From the NCBI GenBank assembly GCA_963730535.1, contig CAVSRU010000012.1, forward strand, positions 682,001-746,000: a stretch of DNA of 64,000 bases, in the 5' to 3' direction. Below are positions 50,559 to 57,572 of this stretch, in pieces. Source of the DNA: DASSUW01 sp963730535 (lineage in GTDB: Bacteria > Actinomycetota > Thermoleophilia > Solirubrobacterales > Solirubrobacteraceae). The notes below the pieces were generated by a model that was not told the origin of the DNA, ran no database searches, and was given only the letters and a program-made list of their open reading frames with translations. The position numbers and the translations under genes are program-made. Numbering within the stretch: the first letter of the stretch is position 1; each line of letters begins with the position of its first letter.

Positions 50559-51447
50559 CCGGGGGCTTCCGCGGACGGCGCAGCGACCCGAGCGCCAGGC
50601 CGGCGAGGATCGCCGCCGCACCCGCGAGCTGGATGGCGCCGAACGGCTCGTGGAAGGCGACCGCCGCGGCCACCGCGCCGACGAGCGGCTCGAGGTTGAC
50701 GAACGCGCCGGCGACGTCGGCCGGCACGCGCGACTGCCCGTACGCGAAGAGCGAGAACGCGAGCAGCGTGCCGGCGATGGCCAGCCCGATGGCGGCGAGC
50801 ACCGGCGCCTCGGCGACGGGAGCGGGCGGCACGCCCTCGGCGACGACGGCGTAGGGGAGCGCCGCCAGCGCGCCCGCGGCGAGCTGCACGGCGGTCACCG
50901 CCACGGGATCGCGGCCGCGCAGCAGGCTCGGCTGGGCGACGATGAAGGTGGCCGAGAGGATCACCGAGCCGAGCACGATCGCGTCGCCTGCCAGCGACGA
51001 GCCCGCTCCGCCCGCGCCCGCCACCAGACCGACGCCCGCGAGCGCCAGCACGTGGCCGGCCCAGCCGAGCGGCCCGGCGGTTCCGCGCCGCAGCGCGACG
51101 GCGATCAGCGCGACGAGCACCGGCACGGCGCCGACGATCAGCGACGCATGGCTCACGTTCGTCCGGGCGATGCCCGCGTTCTGGAGCACGATCACGAGGC
51201 CGAACCCGATGGCACCGGCCAGGGCAACGCGCGGCGTCAGCGCGGCACGCAGGTGCGCCGGGCGGGTCGCGAGCAGGAGCAGCGGCGCGGCGAGGCCGAA
51301 GCGGAGCACGGTCAGCCAGCCCGCGTCGAGCCACTCGAGCGCGAGCTTCGACAGCGGCACGGTGAGGCCCCAGAGCATCCCCGCCACGACGAGCGCGGCG
51401 AACGCCCCGCGGCGATCACTCACGTTGATGTCGCGGCGGAAGTTCAT
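50425..51447 (-). CDS. EamA/DMT-family transporter
   Basis: 340 aa as read, with ten membrane segments in two EamA repeats (GMLWGLTVPLSKLAL in the first, GTLLAFSLFAYGQSRVPADVAGAFVNLEP in part in the second). Substrate unknown; members move metabolites or amino acids out of the cell. The ATG at 51447 faces lrp. The last membrane segment ends near the RRPRK stretch, after which the frame runs about 40 further residues, mostly overlapping folP, so its true end may lie earlier or be shifted. Confidence 0.82.
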   Translation of the reverse strand: MNFRRDINVSDRRGAFAALVVAGMLWGLTVPLSKLALEWLDAGWLTVLRFGLAAPLLLLATRPAHLRAALTPRVALAGAIGFGLVIVLQNAGIARTNVSHASLIVGAVPVLVALIAVALRRGTAGPLGWAGHVLALAGVGLVAGAGGAGSSLAGDAIVLGSVILSATFIVAQPSLLRGRDPVAVTAVQLAAGALAALPYAVVAEGVPPAPVAEAPVLAAIGLAIAGTLLAFSLFAYGQSRVPADVAGAFVNLEPLVGAVAAAVAFHEPFGAIQLAGAAAILAGLALGSLRRPRKPPDGLPSPRGRVHDHGRGQRDSRLVLGRGSVRRRRGGHRPRTPAGR

Positions 51448-51489
51448 ACTCGTAAGTGTCGGCCATTCCGCCGATTTCTCAACTTGGAT

Positions 51490-51527
51490 TTGACGGATCG
51501 GGTATTTGGCGAAATAATATTTCGCCA
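51490..51527 (+). promoter_or_regulatory. lrp promoter and palindromic operator
   Basis: A -35 TTGACG (51490-51495), 18-bp spacer and -10 TAATAT (51514-51519). A perfect 21-bp palindrome, TGGCGAAATA-A-TATTTCGCCA (51507-51527), covers the -10 and ends 1 bp before the ATG of lrp. It is the natural autoregulatory site for the Lrp-like protein, and lies in the 81 bp shared with the divergent EamA gene. Confidence 0.75.
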
Positions 51528-51528
51528 T

Positions 51529-51999
51529 ATGGCGGTTTCGCTTGATCATGTTGATGTCCGTTTGCTGGTCGAGCTCCAGACGGATGCGGACCGGCCCAAC
51601 GTCGAGCTCGCGCGCATCGTCGGGCTGTCGCCGGCGGCGACGCTGAACCGGGTCCGGCGGCTCAAGGAGTCGGGCGTCCTGCGGCGGATCACGGCGCGAC
51701 TGGACAGCACCGCGGCCGGCTTCCCGCTCCAGGTCTACGTCACCGTCACGCTCGCCCGCCACGACGACGCCGGGCATCGCCGCTTCGAGGAGACCGTCCT
51801 CGCGCAGCCGCAGGTGATCGCCGCGGACTGGGTGACCGGCGAGGTCGACGCGATGCTCATGGTCGTCGCCAGGGACGTCGCCGAGCTCCAGCGGGTGCTG
51901 AACCGCCTCGCGGCCCGCGGCGGCACGCGCGTCGTCACGCTGCTGCGGCTCGAGGAGCTCAAGCCCTCCTCGCCGCTTCCGCTCGCGCCCACCCGCTGA
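51529..51999 (+). CDS. Lrp/AsnC-family regulator
   Basis: 156 aa. N-terminal winged HTH (DHVDVRLLVELQTDADR, VGLSPAATLNRVRRLKESGVL) and a C-terminal RAM ligand-binding domain (VYVTVTLARHD through VTGEVDAMLMVV). ATG at 51529 chosen because the operator ends just before it. Divergent from the EamA transporter, which it most likely controls; pairing of an Lrp regulator with an amino-acid exporter is common. Confidence 0.9.
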   Translation: MAVSLDHVDVRLLVELQTDADRPNVELARIVGLSPAATLNRVRRLKESGVLRRITARLDSTAAGFPLQVYVTVTLARHDDAGHRRFEETVLAQPQVIAADWVTGEVDAMLMVVARDVAELQRVLNRLAARGGTRVVTLLRLEELKPSSPLPLAPTR

Positions 52000-52006
52000 G
52001 TTCGCG

Positions 52007-52295
52007 CCGGCGAACGTCAACTGCGGCTGGGTAGGGAGGCTGGGGGTCGGCCGCGGCGCGCTCCCTTCAAGGCGGGATTACGTGTCAATCGGCGAGGCGG
52101 AGATCATCGAAATCCACTTTTATGCTCGTCTGGAGCACAAAGGTGGATTTGGGCGAGCCAACCGTCGCCGAAAGACACGTAACCCCGGCTTGACCGCGCC
52201 CGCCCCGGAGCCGCCCGCCCCGGAGCCGCCCGCCACGCCGGCTCCCTCACCTCCCTACCCAGCGCCGTTGCCGTTGCCGTTGCAGTTCGCCGAAG
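52007..52295. repeat. Palindromic intergenic repeat, copy E (largest)
   Basis: Both ends are T2-type: GCTGGGTAGGGAGG at 52026-52039 and its complement at 52250-52263, with outer CCGGCGAACGTCAACTGC on the left and a diverged counterpart on the right. Inside, TCAAGGCGGGATTACGTGTC (52067-52086) pairs with 52174-52193 at 18 of 20 bases. Innermost is a hairpin at 52110-52150 (AAATCCACTTTTATGCTC against GAGCACAAAGGTGGATTT). It also holds a tandem CGCCCCGGAGCCGCC and three GCCGTT units. It fills the 340 bp between lrp and lacI. Confidence 0.72.
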
Positions 52296-52296
52296 G

Positions 52297-52339
52297 TTGA
52301 CAACCACTGGCTGTACCGGTACAGTCTTTACCAGTACAG
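52297..52339 (+). promoter_or_regulatory. lacI-type promoter with two tandem operators
   Basis: A -35 TTGACA (52297-52302), 17-bp spacer and -10 TACAGT (52320-52325). A perfect 14-bp palindrome CTGTACCGGTACAG (52311-52324) overlaps the -10. A second, near-copy CTTTACCAGTACAG (52326-52339) follows directly, 15 bp on, and touches the ATG. This is the normal layout for an autoregulated LacI-family gene. Confidence 0.75.
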
Positions 52340-53401
52340 ATGACCCGCCGCCGCCCGTCCCACTCCCGCCCCGCCGTCACGCTCGCGACGATCGCCGAGG
52401 CGGTCGGGGTGTCCCGGATGACCGTCTCGAACGCGTACAACCGGCCCGACCAGCTCTCGCCCGAGCTGCGTGAGCGGGTGTTCGCGGTGGCCGAGGAGCT
52501 CGGGTACTCGGGGCCCAATCCCGTAGCCCGGACCCTGTCGCGCGGCGAGACCGGCTCGATCGGGCTCGTGCTCGACTACGCGCTCACGACCGCGTTCAGC
52601 GACGCCGCCACGGTGGGGTTCCTCCACGGCGTGGCCGCCGGCGCCGAGGCGCGCGGGCTCGGGCTCTCGCTCGTGCCGCGCATCGACGGGCGGCACGCGG
52701 CCCTCGTGCAGTCCGCCCTCGTCGACGGCTTCGTGCTCTATTGCGTCCCCGAGGACGATCCGCGGATGGATGCGGTCCGGGCACGCGGGCTGCCGTTCGT
52801 GGGCGTCGACTTCGACCCCGGGCGCGACCTCGTGCGCGTCAACATCGACGACCGCGGCGCGGCCCGCGCGACCGCCGGGCACCTCACGGCGCTCGGCCAC
52901 CGCCGCTTCGGCGTCGTCCTCCCGTACGAGACCTACGGCCCGACCGGCGCCGATGCCGAGGGGCGAGCCACGCACCACGTCGAGCGCGAGCGCCTCGCGG
53001 GCTGGCGGGAGGGCCTCGAGGCGGCCGGCGTCGACTGGAGCACGGTTCCGGTCGCCACGTCGGCGGGCACGGGCGTCGCGACGGGCCGGGGCGCCGCCGC
53101 GGAGCTGCTCGACCGCGCCGAGCGCCCGACCGCGATCATCGCGCTCTCGGACGCTCTTGCCATGGGCGTCCTCGAGGCGGCTCGCGAGCGCGGCATCTCC
53201 GTCCCCCAGCAGCTTTCCGTGACCGGCTTCGACGACGTTCCCGAGGCCGCGCTCACCGATCCTCCTCTCACCACCATCCGGCAGCCCCATCAGAAGAAGG
53301 GCTCCGAGGCCGTTCGCCTGCTGCTCGAAGGCGAAGCGGCCCAATCCGTCCTCCTCCCCACCGAGCTCGTCGTCCGTGCCTCAACCTCCCCCGCTCCCTG
53401 A
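52340..53401 (+). CDS. LacI-family transcriptional regulator
   Basis: 353 aa. N-terminal HTH (TLATIAEAVGVSRMTVSNAYNR) with hinge helix (NPVARTLSRG), then a periplasmic-binding-protein-like ligand domain (SIGLVLDYAL, FVGVDFDPGRD, ALGHRRFGVVL, AIIALSDALAMGVLE, VTGFDDVPEA). Ligand unknown. ATG at 52340 lies right after the second operator. A 31-codon ORF follows it 13 bp downstream. Confidence 0.92.
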   Translation: MTRRRPSHSRPAVTLATIAEAVGVSRMTVSNAYNRPDQLSPELRERVFAVAEELGYSGPNPVARTLSRGETGSIGLVLDYALTTAFSDAATVGFLHGVAAGAEARGLGLSLVPRIDGRHAALVQSALVDGFVLYCVPEDDPRMDAVRARGLPFVGVDFDPGRDLVRVNIDDRGAARATAGHLTALGHRRFGVVLPYETYGPTGADAEGRATHHVERERLAGWREGLEAAGVDWSTVPVATSAGTGVATGRGAAAELLDRAERPTAIIALSDALAMGVLEAARERGISVPQQLSVTGFDDVPEAALTDPPLTTIRQPHQKKGSEAVRLLLEGEAAQSVLLPTELVVRASTSPAP

Positions 53402-53414
53402 AAGGAAGCTCCCC

Positions 53415-53510
53415 ATGTTCGACCAGCCCATCGCCGCCCTCATGGCCCGTAAGTCCGGCCAGCGCCTCCTCACCGAGGAGCGCCCCCGCCGCCGCACCGC
53501 CCGCCGCTAG
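53415..53510 (+). CDS. Small basic protein of 31 residues downstream of lacI
   Basis: Sequence starts MFDQPIAALMARKSGQRLL and ends in an Arg-rich tail (RRRTARR). It has a Shine-Dalgarno AAAGGAAG (53401-53408) 6 nt before the ATG and starts 13 bp after the lacI stop, so it is likely co-transcribed and translated. Its stop overlaps the convergent ftsH stop by 4 bp. It is too short for family recognition; a small ribosome- or RNA-binding-like peptide is one guess. No function is assigned. Confidence 0.5.
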   Translation: MFDQPIAALMARKSGQRLLTEERPRRRTARR

Positions 53511-55495
53511 GCGAAGTCGGGGCGCTCGGGCTGATCCAGCCCGCGCGCCTCGGCCGTGCCGCCCGCCAGGCCCGGCCGCGGAAGCGGCCGTGGCGGCGCG
53601 GGCGTGGCGGCGCCGGGAAGCTCCGGCCGCTCCGGCGTGCCCGGTGCGGGCGGCGCCTCGGAGCCGAAGACCTCCTCCTCGGTCTTGCCCTCGAGCAGCG
53701 CCTCGAACTCCTCGCGCTCGATCGTCTCCCGCTTGAGGAGGAGCTCGGAGATCGTGGTCAGCTGGTCGCGGTGCTCAGCGAGGATGTCCTTGGCCTGCTG
53801 GTGCGCGCCTTCGACGATGCGGCGGATCTCGTCGTCGATCTCGCGCGCGATCTCGTCGGAGTAGTCCGGCTCGGCGGAGAACTCGCGCCCGAGGAACGGC
53901 TGGCCGTGGTCGTGCCCGAACACGCGCGGCCCGAGCTTCTCGCTCATGCCGAAGCGCATGACCATCTGCTTGGCCGTGGCCGTGACCTTCTCGAGGTCGT
54001 TCGACGCGCCGGTGGTGATCTCCCCGAAGACGATCTCCTCGGCGGCGCGGCCGCCCAGCGTCATCGCCATCGTGTCGGTCAGCTCGGCCTTGGTGGTGAG
54101 GAACTTGTCCTCGGTCGGCAGCGAGATCGTGTAGCCCAGCGCCTGGCCGCGGGAGATGATCGAGACCTTGTGGACCGGGTCCGAGTGCTCGAGGAAGTGG
54201 CCGACGATCGCGTGGCCCATCTCGTGGTACGCGGTGATGAGCCGCTCCTTGTTGCCCATCACGCGGGTCTTCTTCTCCGGGCCTGCGACCACCCGCATGA
54301 TGCCCTCTTCGAGCTCGACCTGGGTGATCTCCTTCTTGCCCGTGCGGGCGGCGAGGAGCGCGGCCTCGTTGACGAGGTTGGAGAGGTCGGCGCCGGTGAA
54401 GCCTGGCGTCTGCCCGGCCAGCGTGTCGAGGTCGATGACCTTGGCCAGCGGCTTCCCGCGCGTGTGGACCTCGAGGACCTTGCGGCGGCCGGCGCGATCG
54501 GGGCGGTCGACCGTGATCTGGCGGTCGAAGCGACCCGGGCGCAGGAGGGCGGGATCGAGGATGTCGGGCCGGTTGGTGGCCGCGATCATGATGATGTTGT
54601 CCTTGGCCTCGAAGCCGTCCATCTCGACGAGAAGCTGATTCAGCGTCTGCTCGCGCTCGTCGTGGCCACCGCCGAGGCCGGCGCCGCGATGGCGCCCCAC
54701 GGCGTCGATCTCGTCCATGAAGATGATGCACGGCGAGTTCTGCTTGGCCTGCTCGAACAGGTCGCGGACGCGCGAGGCGCCGACGCCCACGAACATCTCG
54801 ACGAAGTCTGATCCGGAGATCGAGAAGAACGGCACGCCCGCCTCGCCCGCGACGGCGCGGGCGAGCAGCGTCTTGCCGGTGCCGGGAGGCCCGTAGAGCA
54901 GCACGCCCTTGGGGATCCGCGCGCCGAGCGCCTGGAACTTCTTCGGGTTCTCGAGGAACTCCTTGATCTCGTGCAGCTCCTCGACCGCCTCGTCGGCGCC
55001 CGCGACGTCCCGGAACGTGATCTTCGGCGAGTCGACGGACAGCCGCTTGGCGCGCGACTTGCCGAACGACATCACCTTCGAGCCGCCGCCTTGCACCTGG
55101 TTCATGAGGAAGATCCAGAACCCGATGAAGAGCAGGAACGGGAGCACGTACGTCAGCAGCGAGAGGATCACGCTGGTCCGCGCGGGCTTGACGTCGAAGC
55201 TCTGGATGTGGTTGGCGTCCTCGGCCGCCCGCAGCTTGTTGACGAGGACGTCGGAGTAGTCGACGGGGTAGCCGACCTCGTACTTCTTGTCGTTCGGGAG
55301 CGTGACCTCGGCCGAGTTGTACTTCGTGTTCAGCGTGACGCTCTTGATGCCGCCGGTGTCGTCGATCTGCGTCAGGAACTGGGAGAAGGTCGTCTTCTCA
55401 GCCTGGTCCGAGCGTGAGATCAGCTTCGACGCGAAGAACGCGAGGACGATCACGATGATGATCGGGAACGCAGCGCTCTTGAAGAAACGACTCAT
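53507..55495 (-). CDS. ftsH: ATP-dependent zinc metalloprotease FtsH
   Basis: 662 aa. Membrane segment (residues about 7-25), short periplasmic domain, second membrane segment (about 108-130), AAA+ domain with Walker A GPPGTGKTLL, Walker B IIFMDEIDAVG and second-region-of-homology RPGRFDRQ, then the protease with zinc motif HEMGH. A Pro-rich C-terminal tail of about 45 residues. It degrades membrane and regulatory proteins. Located downstream of hpt, as in Bacillus and Mycobacterium. Confidence 0.96.
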   Translation of the reverse strand: MSRFFKSAAFPIIIVIVLAFFASKLISRSDQAEKTTFSQFLTQIDDTGGIKSVTLNTKYNSAEVTLPNDKKYEVGYPVDYSDVLVNKLRAAEDANHIQSFDVKPARTSVILSLLTYVLPFLLFIGFWIFLMNQVQGGGSKVMSFGKSRAKRLSVDSPKITFRDVAGADEAVEELHEIKEFLENPKKFQALGARIPKGVLLYGPPGTGKTLLARAVAGEAGVPFFSISGSDFVEMFVGVGASRVRDLFEQAKQNSPCIIFMDEIDAVGRHRGAGLGGGHDEREQTLNQLLVEMDGFEAKDNIIMIAATNRPDILDPALLRPGRFDRQITVDRPDRAGRRKVLEVHTRGKPLAKVIDLDTLAGQTPGFTGADLSNLVNEAALLAARTGKKEITQVELEEGIMRVVAGPEKKTRVMGNKERLITAYHEMGHAIVGHFLEHSDPVHKVSIISRGQALGYTISLPTEDKFLTTKAELTDTMAMTLGGRAAEEIVFGEITTGASNDLEKVTATAKQMVMRFGMSEKLGPRVFGHDHGQPFLGREFSAEPDYSDEIAREIDDEIRRIVEGAHQQAKDILAEHRDQLTTISELLLKRETIEREEFEALLEGKTEEEVFGSEAPPAPGTPERPELPGAATPAPPRPLPRPGLAGGTAEARGLDQPERPDFA

Positions 55496-55574
55496 GTGCG
55501 CACCCCAGCGCGAGGAGCGTGGAAGAAACCCTTAGACAAGGCCATCAAGGCTACCAGTGGTCGAGTGGCGATCC

Positions 55575-55598
55575 GGAAGCCAGTCTGTGCGGGCTTCC
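55575..55598 (-). terminator. Hairpin between hpt and ftsH
   Basis: GGAAGCC (55575-55581) and GGCTTCC (55592-55598), 7-bp stem with a 10-nt loop, 11 bp after the hpt stop on the minus strand. No U-tract, so a processing site or weak terminator is possible rather than a strong one. Confidence 0.35.
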
Positions 55599-55608
55599 TA
55601 TGGATTCC

Positions 55609-56148
55609 CTAATCGGCAATCCCGGTCAAGGCCGCGACATATGGGAGGTTTCGGTACCGCTCGTCGTAGTCCAGCCCGTACCCGATCGCGAACTTGTCGG
55701 GGATCTCGAAGCCAACGTAGCGTGCCGGCGTCTCGACCTGCCGCCGCTCCGGCTTGGTCAGCAGCGCGCACACCTCGAGCGACGCCGGGCCGCGGGCCTC
55801 GAGCGTGCGCATGAGGTACTGGAGCGTCAGCCCTGAGTCGACGATGTCCTCGACGATCAGGACGTGGCGCCCCTCGAGGGGAGCGTCGAGGTCCTTGAGG
55901 ATCCGTACGACGCCCGAGGATTCGGTCGACGAGCCGTACGAGGCGACGGCCATGAAGTCGACCTCGCAGTGCATGTCGAGGTGGCGCATCAGGTCGGCCA
56001 GGAAGAAGACGGCGCCCTTCAGGACCCCGATCAGCAGCAGGTCCTGGCCCGCGTAGTCGCGCGAGATCTCCTCCGCCATCTCCTTGATGCGGTGCTGCAG
56101 CTCGTCAGCCTGCACGAGGATCTCGCCGATCTTGTCGTCCTGCAGCAT
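55609..56148 (-). CDS. hpt: Hypoxanthine phosphoribosyltransferase
   Basis: 179 aa. Type I PRTase with PRPP loop VLIVEDIVDSGLTLQ, LLLIGVLKGAVFFLADL near the N-terminus and the base-binding YVGFEIPDKFAIGYGLDYDE. It makes IMP and GMP from free purines. The ATG at 56148 gives the usual length; an in-frame extension of 25 codons upstream lacks similarity to the family. It follows tilS across a 179-bp gap with a palindrome, so it may have its own promoter. Confidence 0.94.
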   Translation of the reverse strand: MLQDDKIGEILVQADELQHRIKEMAEEISRDYAGQDLLLIGVLKGAVFFLADLMRHLDMHCEVDFMAVASYGSSTESSGVVRILKDLDAPLEGRHVLIVEDIVDSGLTLQYLMRTLEARGPASLEVCALLTKPERRQVETPARYVGFEIPDKFAIGYGLDYDERYRNLPYVAALTGIAD

Positions 56149-56212
56149 CGTGGAGGCGGGCAGTCTAGTGGTCCGTCTCGTGACGGTCGGTTCGTAAGGG
56201 CGTGCGGCGGCG

Positions 56213-56282
56213 CCGCCAGGCAAGGACGCAGACCCGAAGGAATACCTCAGGTATTTCGAGGGTCGAGGACGCAGCCTGGCGG
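56213..56282. repeat. 70-bp palindrome between tilS and hpt
   Basis: Outer arms CCGCCAGGC (56213-56221) and GCCTGGCGG (56274-56282) are perfect complements. The centre is AATACCT-C-AGGTATT (56241-56255). Between them, GGACGCAG occurs as a direct repeat on both sides. It does not share modules with copies A-E. Could be a transcript-end structure or an operator. Confidence 0.45.
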
Positions 56283-56327
56283 TGATCGACGTGCGTCATT
56301 ACGGATCGACTGTTGCGGGACGGGCCA

Positions 56328-57572
56328 CTAGCCCCAGGTGAGCGACACGCGGCGGCGGGTGGTGGGCGTGGCCGCGAAGCGCTCCGCGGTGGCGACCCCG
56401 GGCACCCACGCGACCTCGCCGCCGGCCGCGACCACGACCGGGAGCTGCGGGCGCTGCTCGCGCGGGACCTTGAGGTCGGTGAAGAGGTCCTGGAGGCTGC
56501 GGGTGCCGGCTGCCAGGCGCACGCGGTCGCCGGCCCGCCACGGGCGTGCCTCGACGCGGGGGCCGAGGACGTCCGCGTCGAGCAACCCGTCGTCGGCCTC
56601 GACGCAGGTCAGCGTCCCCGCGCCGTACGCCGCCTGGCCGGGCACCGTGAGCACGGCCGGGGCGGGAGCCGGCGGCGGCGTGCCGGCGGCGAAGCGCAGC
56701 ACGCCGTACTCGACGATGGCGCGCAGGCCGCCGCCGACGTCGAGCGCCGCGCTGCCGCCCCGCCGGCCCAGCCCCAGGATCTCCTCCACGCGATCGCCGA
56801 GCGCCGGCGCCCGCCCCCCGGCCGCGCGGTCGGCGAGCGCCTGCAGGGCGAGCCGCGCAAGCGGCAGCGGCAGCGCGGCGAGCCGGGTGATGTCGGGCGG
56901 CTCCGCGGCGGCCAGAGCCACCTCGTCGAGCACGGCGGCCTCGCCGCGCAGCAGCGCGAGCGTGCGCAGCACGTTCGCCTCGGCGGCGGGGTGCAGCTCC
57001 CGCAGCGCCGGCAGCAGGTGCCGCCGCGCCCGGTTGCGCGCGAAGGCGTCGGTCTCGTTCGTCGGGTCCTCGCGCCAGGTGAGGCCGCGCCCGCGGCAGT
57101 ACGCCTCGACCTCCTCGCGCGTGCAGCCGAGCAGCGGCCGCACGAGCCGGCCCTCGCGCTCCGGCATGCCGAGGAGCGCACGCCGCCCGGGTGAGGCGGC
57201 GAGGCGGTAGAGGACCGTCTCGACCTGATCGCTCGCCGTGTGGCCGGTGGCGATCAGGGCGTCGAGCGGCTCGGCGAGGCGCTCGGCCGCGGCGTAGCGG
57301 ACCCGGCGGGCCCACGCCTGCAGGTTCCCGGACGGCTCGCCGGCGCGCACGGCCACGAAGCGGGCACCGCGGCGCGCGCACAGCTCGGCGCAGAACGCCT
57401 CGTCCTCGTCCGCTCCGGGTCGCAGGCCGTAGTTGACGTGCAGCGCCGTGACCGGCCCCGCCCCCACCGCGATGTCGAACAGGCAGACGGAGTCGCAGCC
57501 GCCGGAGAGCAGCACCACGAGCGGCCGGCCGGCCTCGAGGATCGCGAGCGCGCGCTCCCGGACGGCCGTCAC
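56328..57572 (-). CDS. tilS: tRNA(Ile)-lysidine synthase
   Basis: 414 aa. N-terminal PP-loop ATPase with LSGGCDSVCL (SGGxDS type), LHVNYGLRPGADEDE, IATGHTASDQVETVLYRL and the RPLLGCTREEVEAYC segment. The C-terminal part resembles the TilS substrate-binding region (VPGVATAERFAATP). It modifies C34 of the AUA-reading tRNA-Ile. GTG start at 57572 overlaps the cyclase stop by 4 bp (GTGA). Confidence 0.93.
   Translation of the reverse strand: MTAVRERALAILEAGRPLVVLLSGGCDSVCLFDIAVGAGPVTALHVNYGLRPGADEDEAFCAELCARRGARFVAVRAGEPSGNLQAWARRVRYAAAERLAEPLDALIATGHTASDQVETVLYRLAASPGRRALLGMPEREGRLVRPLLGCTREEVEAYCRGRGLTWREDPTNETDAFARNRARRHLLPALRELHPAAEANVLRTLALLRGEAAVLDEVALAAAEPPDITRLAALPLPLARLALQALADRAAGGRAPALGDRVEEILGLGRRGGSAALDVGGGLRAIVEYGVLRFAAGTPPPAPAPAVLTVPGQAAYGAGTLTCVEADDGLLDADVLGPRVEARPWRAGDRVRLAAGTRSLQDLFTDLKVPREQRPQLPVVVAAGGEVAWVPGVATAERFAATPTTRRRVSLTWG

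Noticed and set aside
51735..51992. Minus-strand small ORF within lrp
   Set aside because: It lies wholly inside a well-supported gene and has no Shine-Dalgarno or family likeness.
52200..52285. CRISPR or microsatellite at the tandem CGCCCCGGAGCCGCC and GCCGTT units
   Set aside because: Only two and three units, with no spacers; it is part of repeat copy E.
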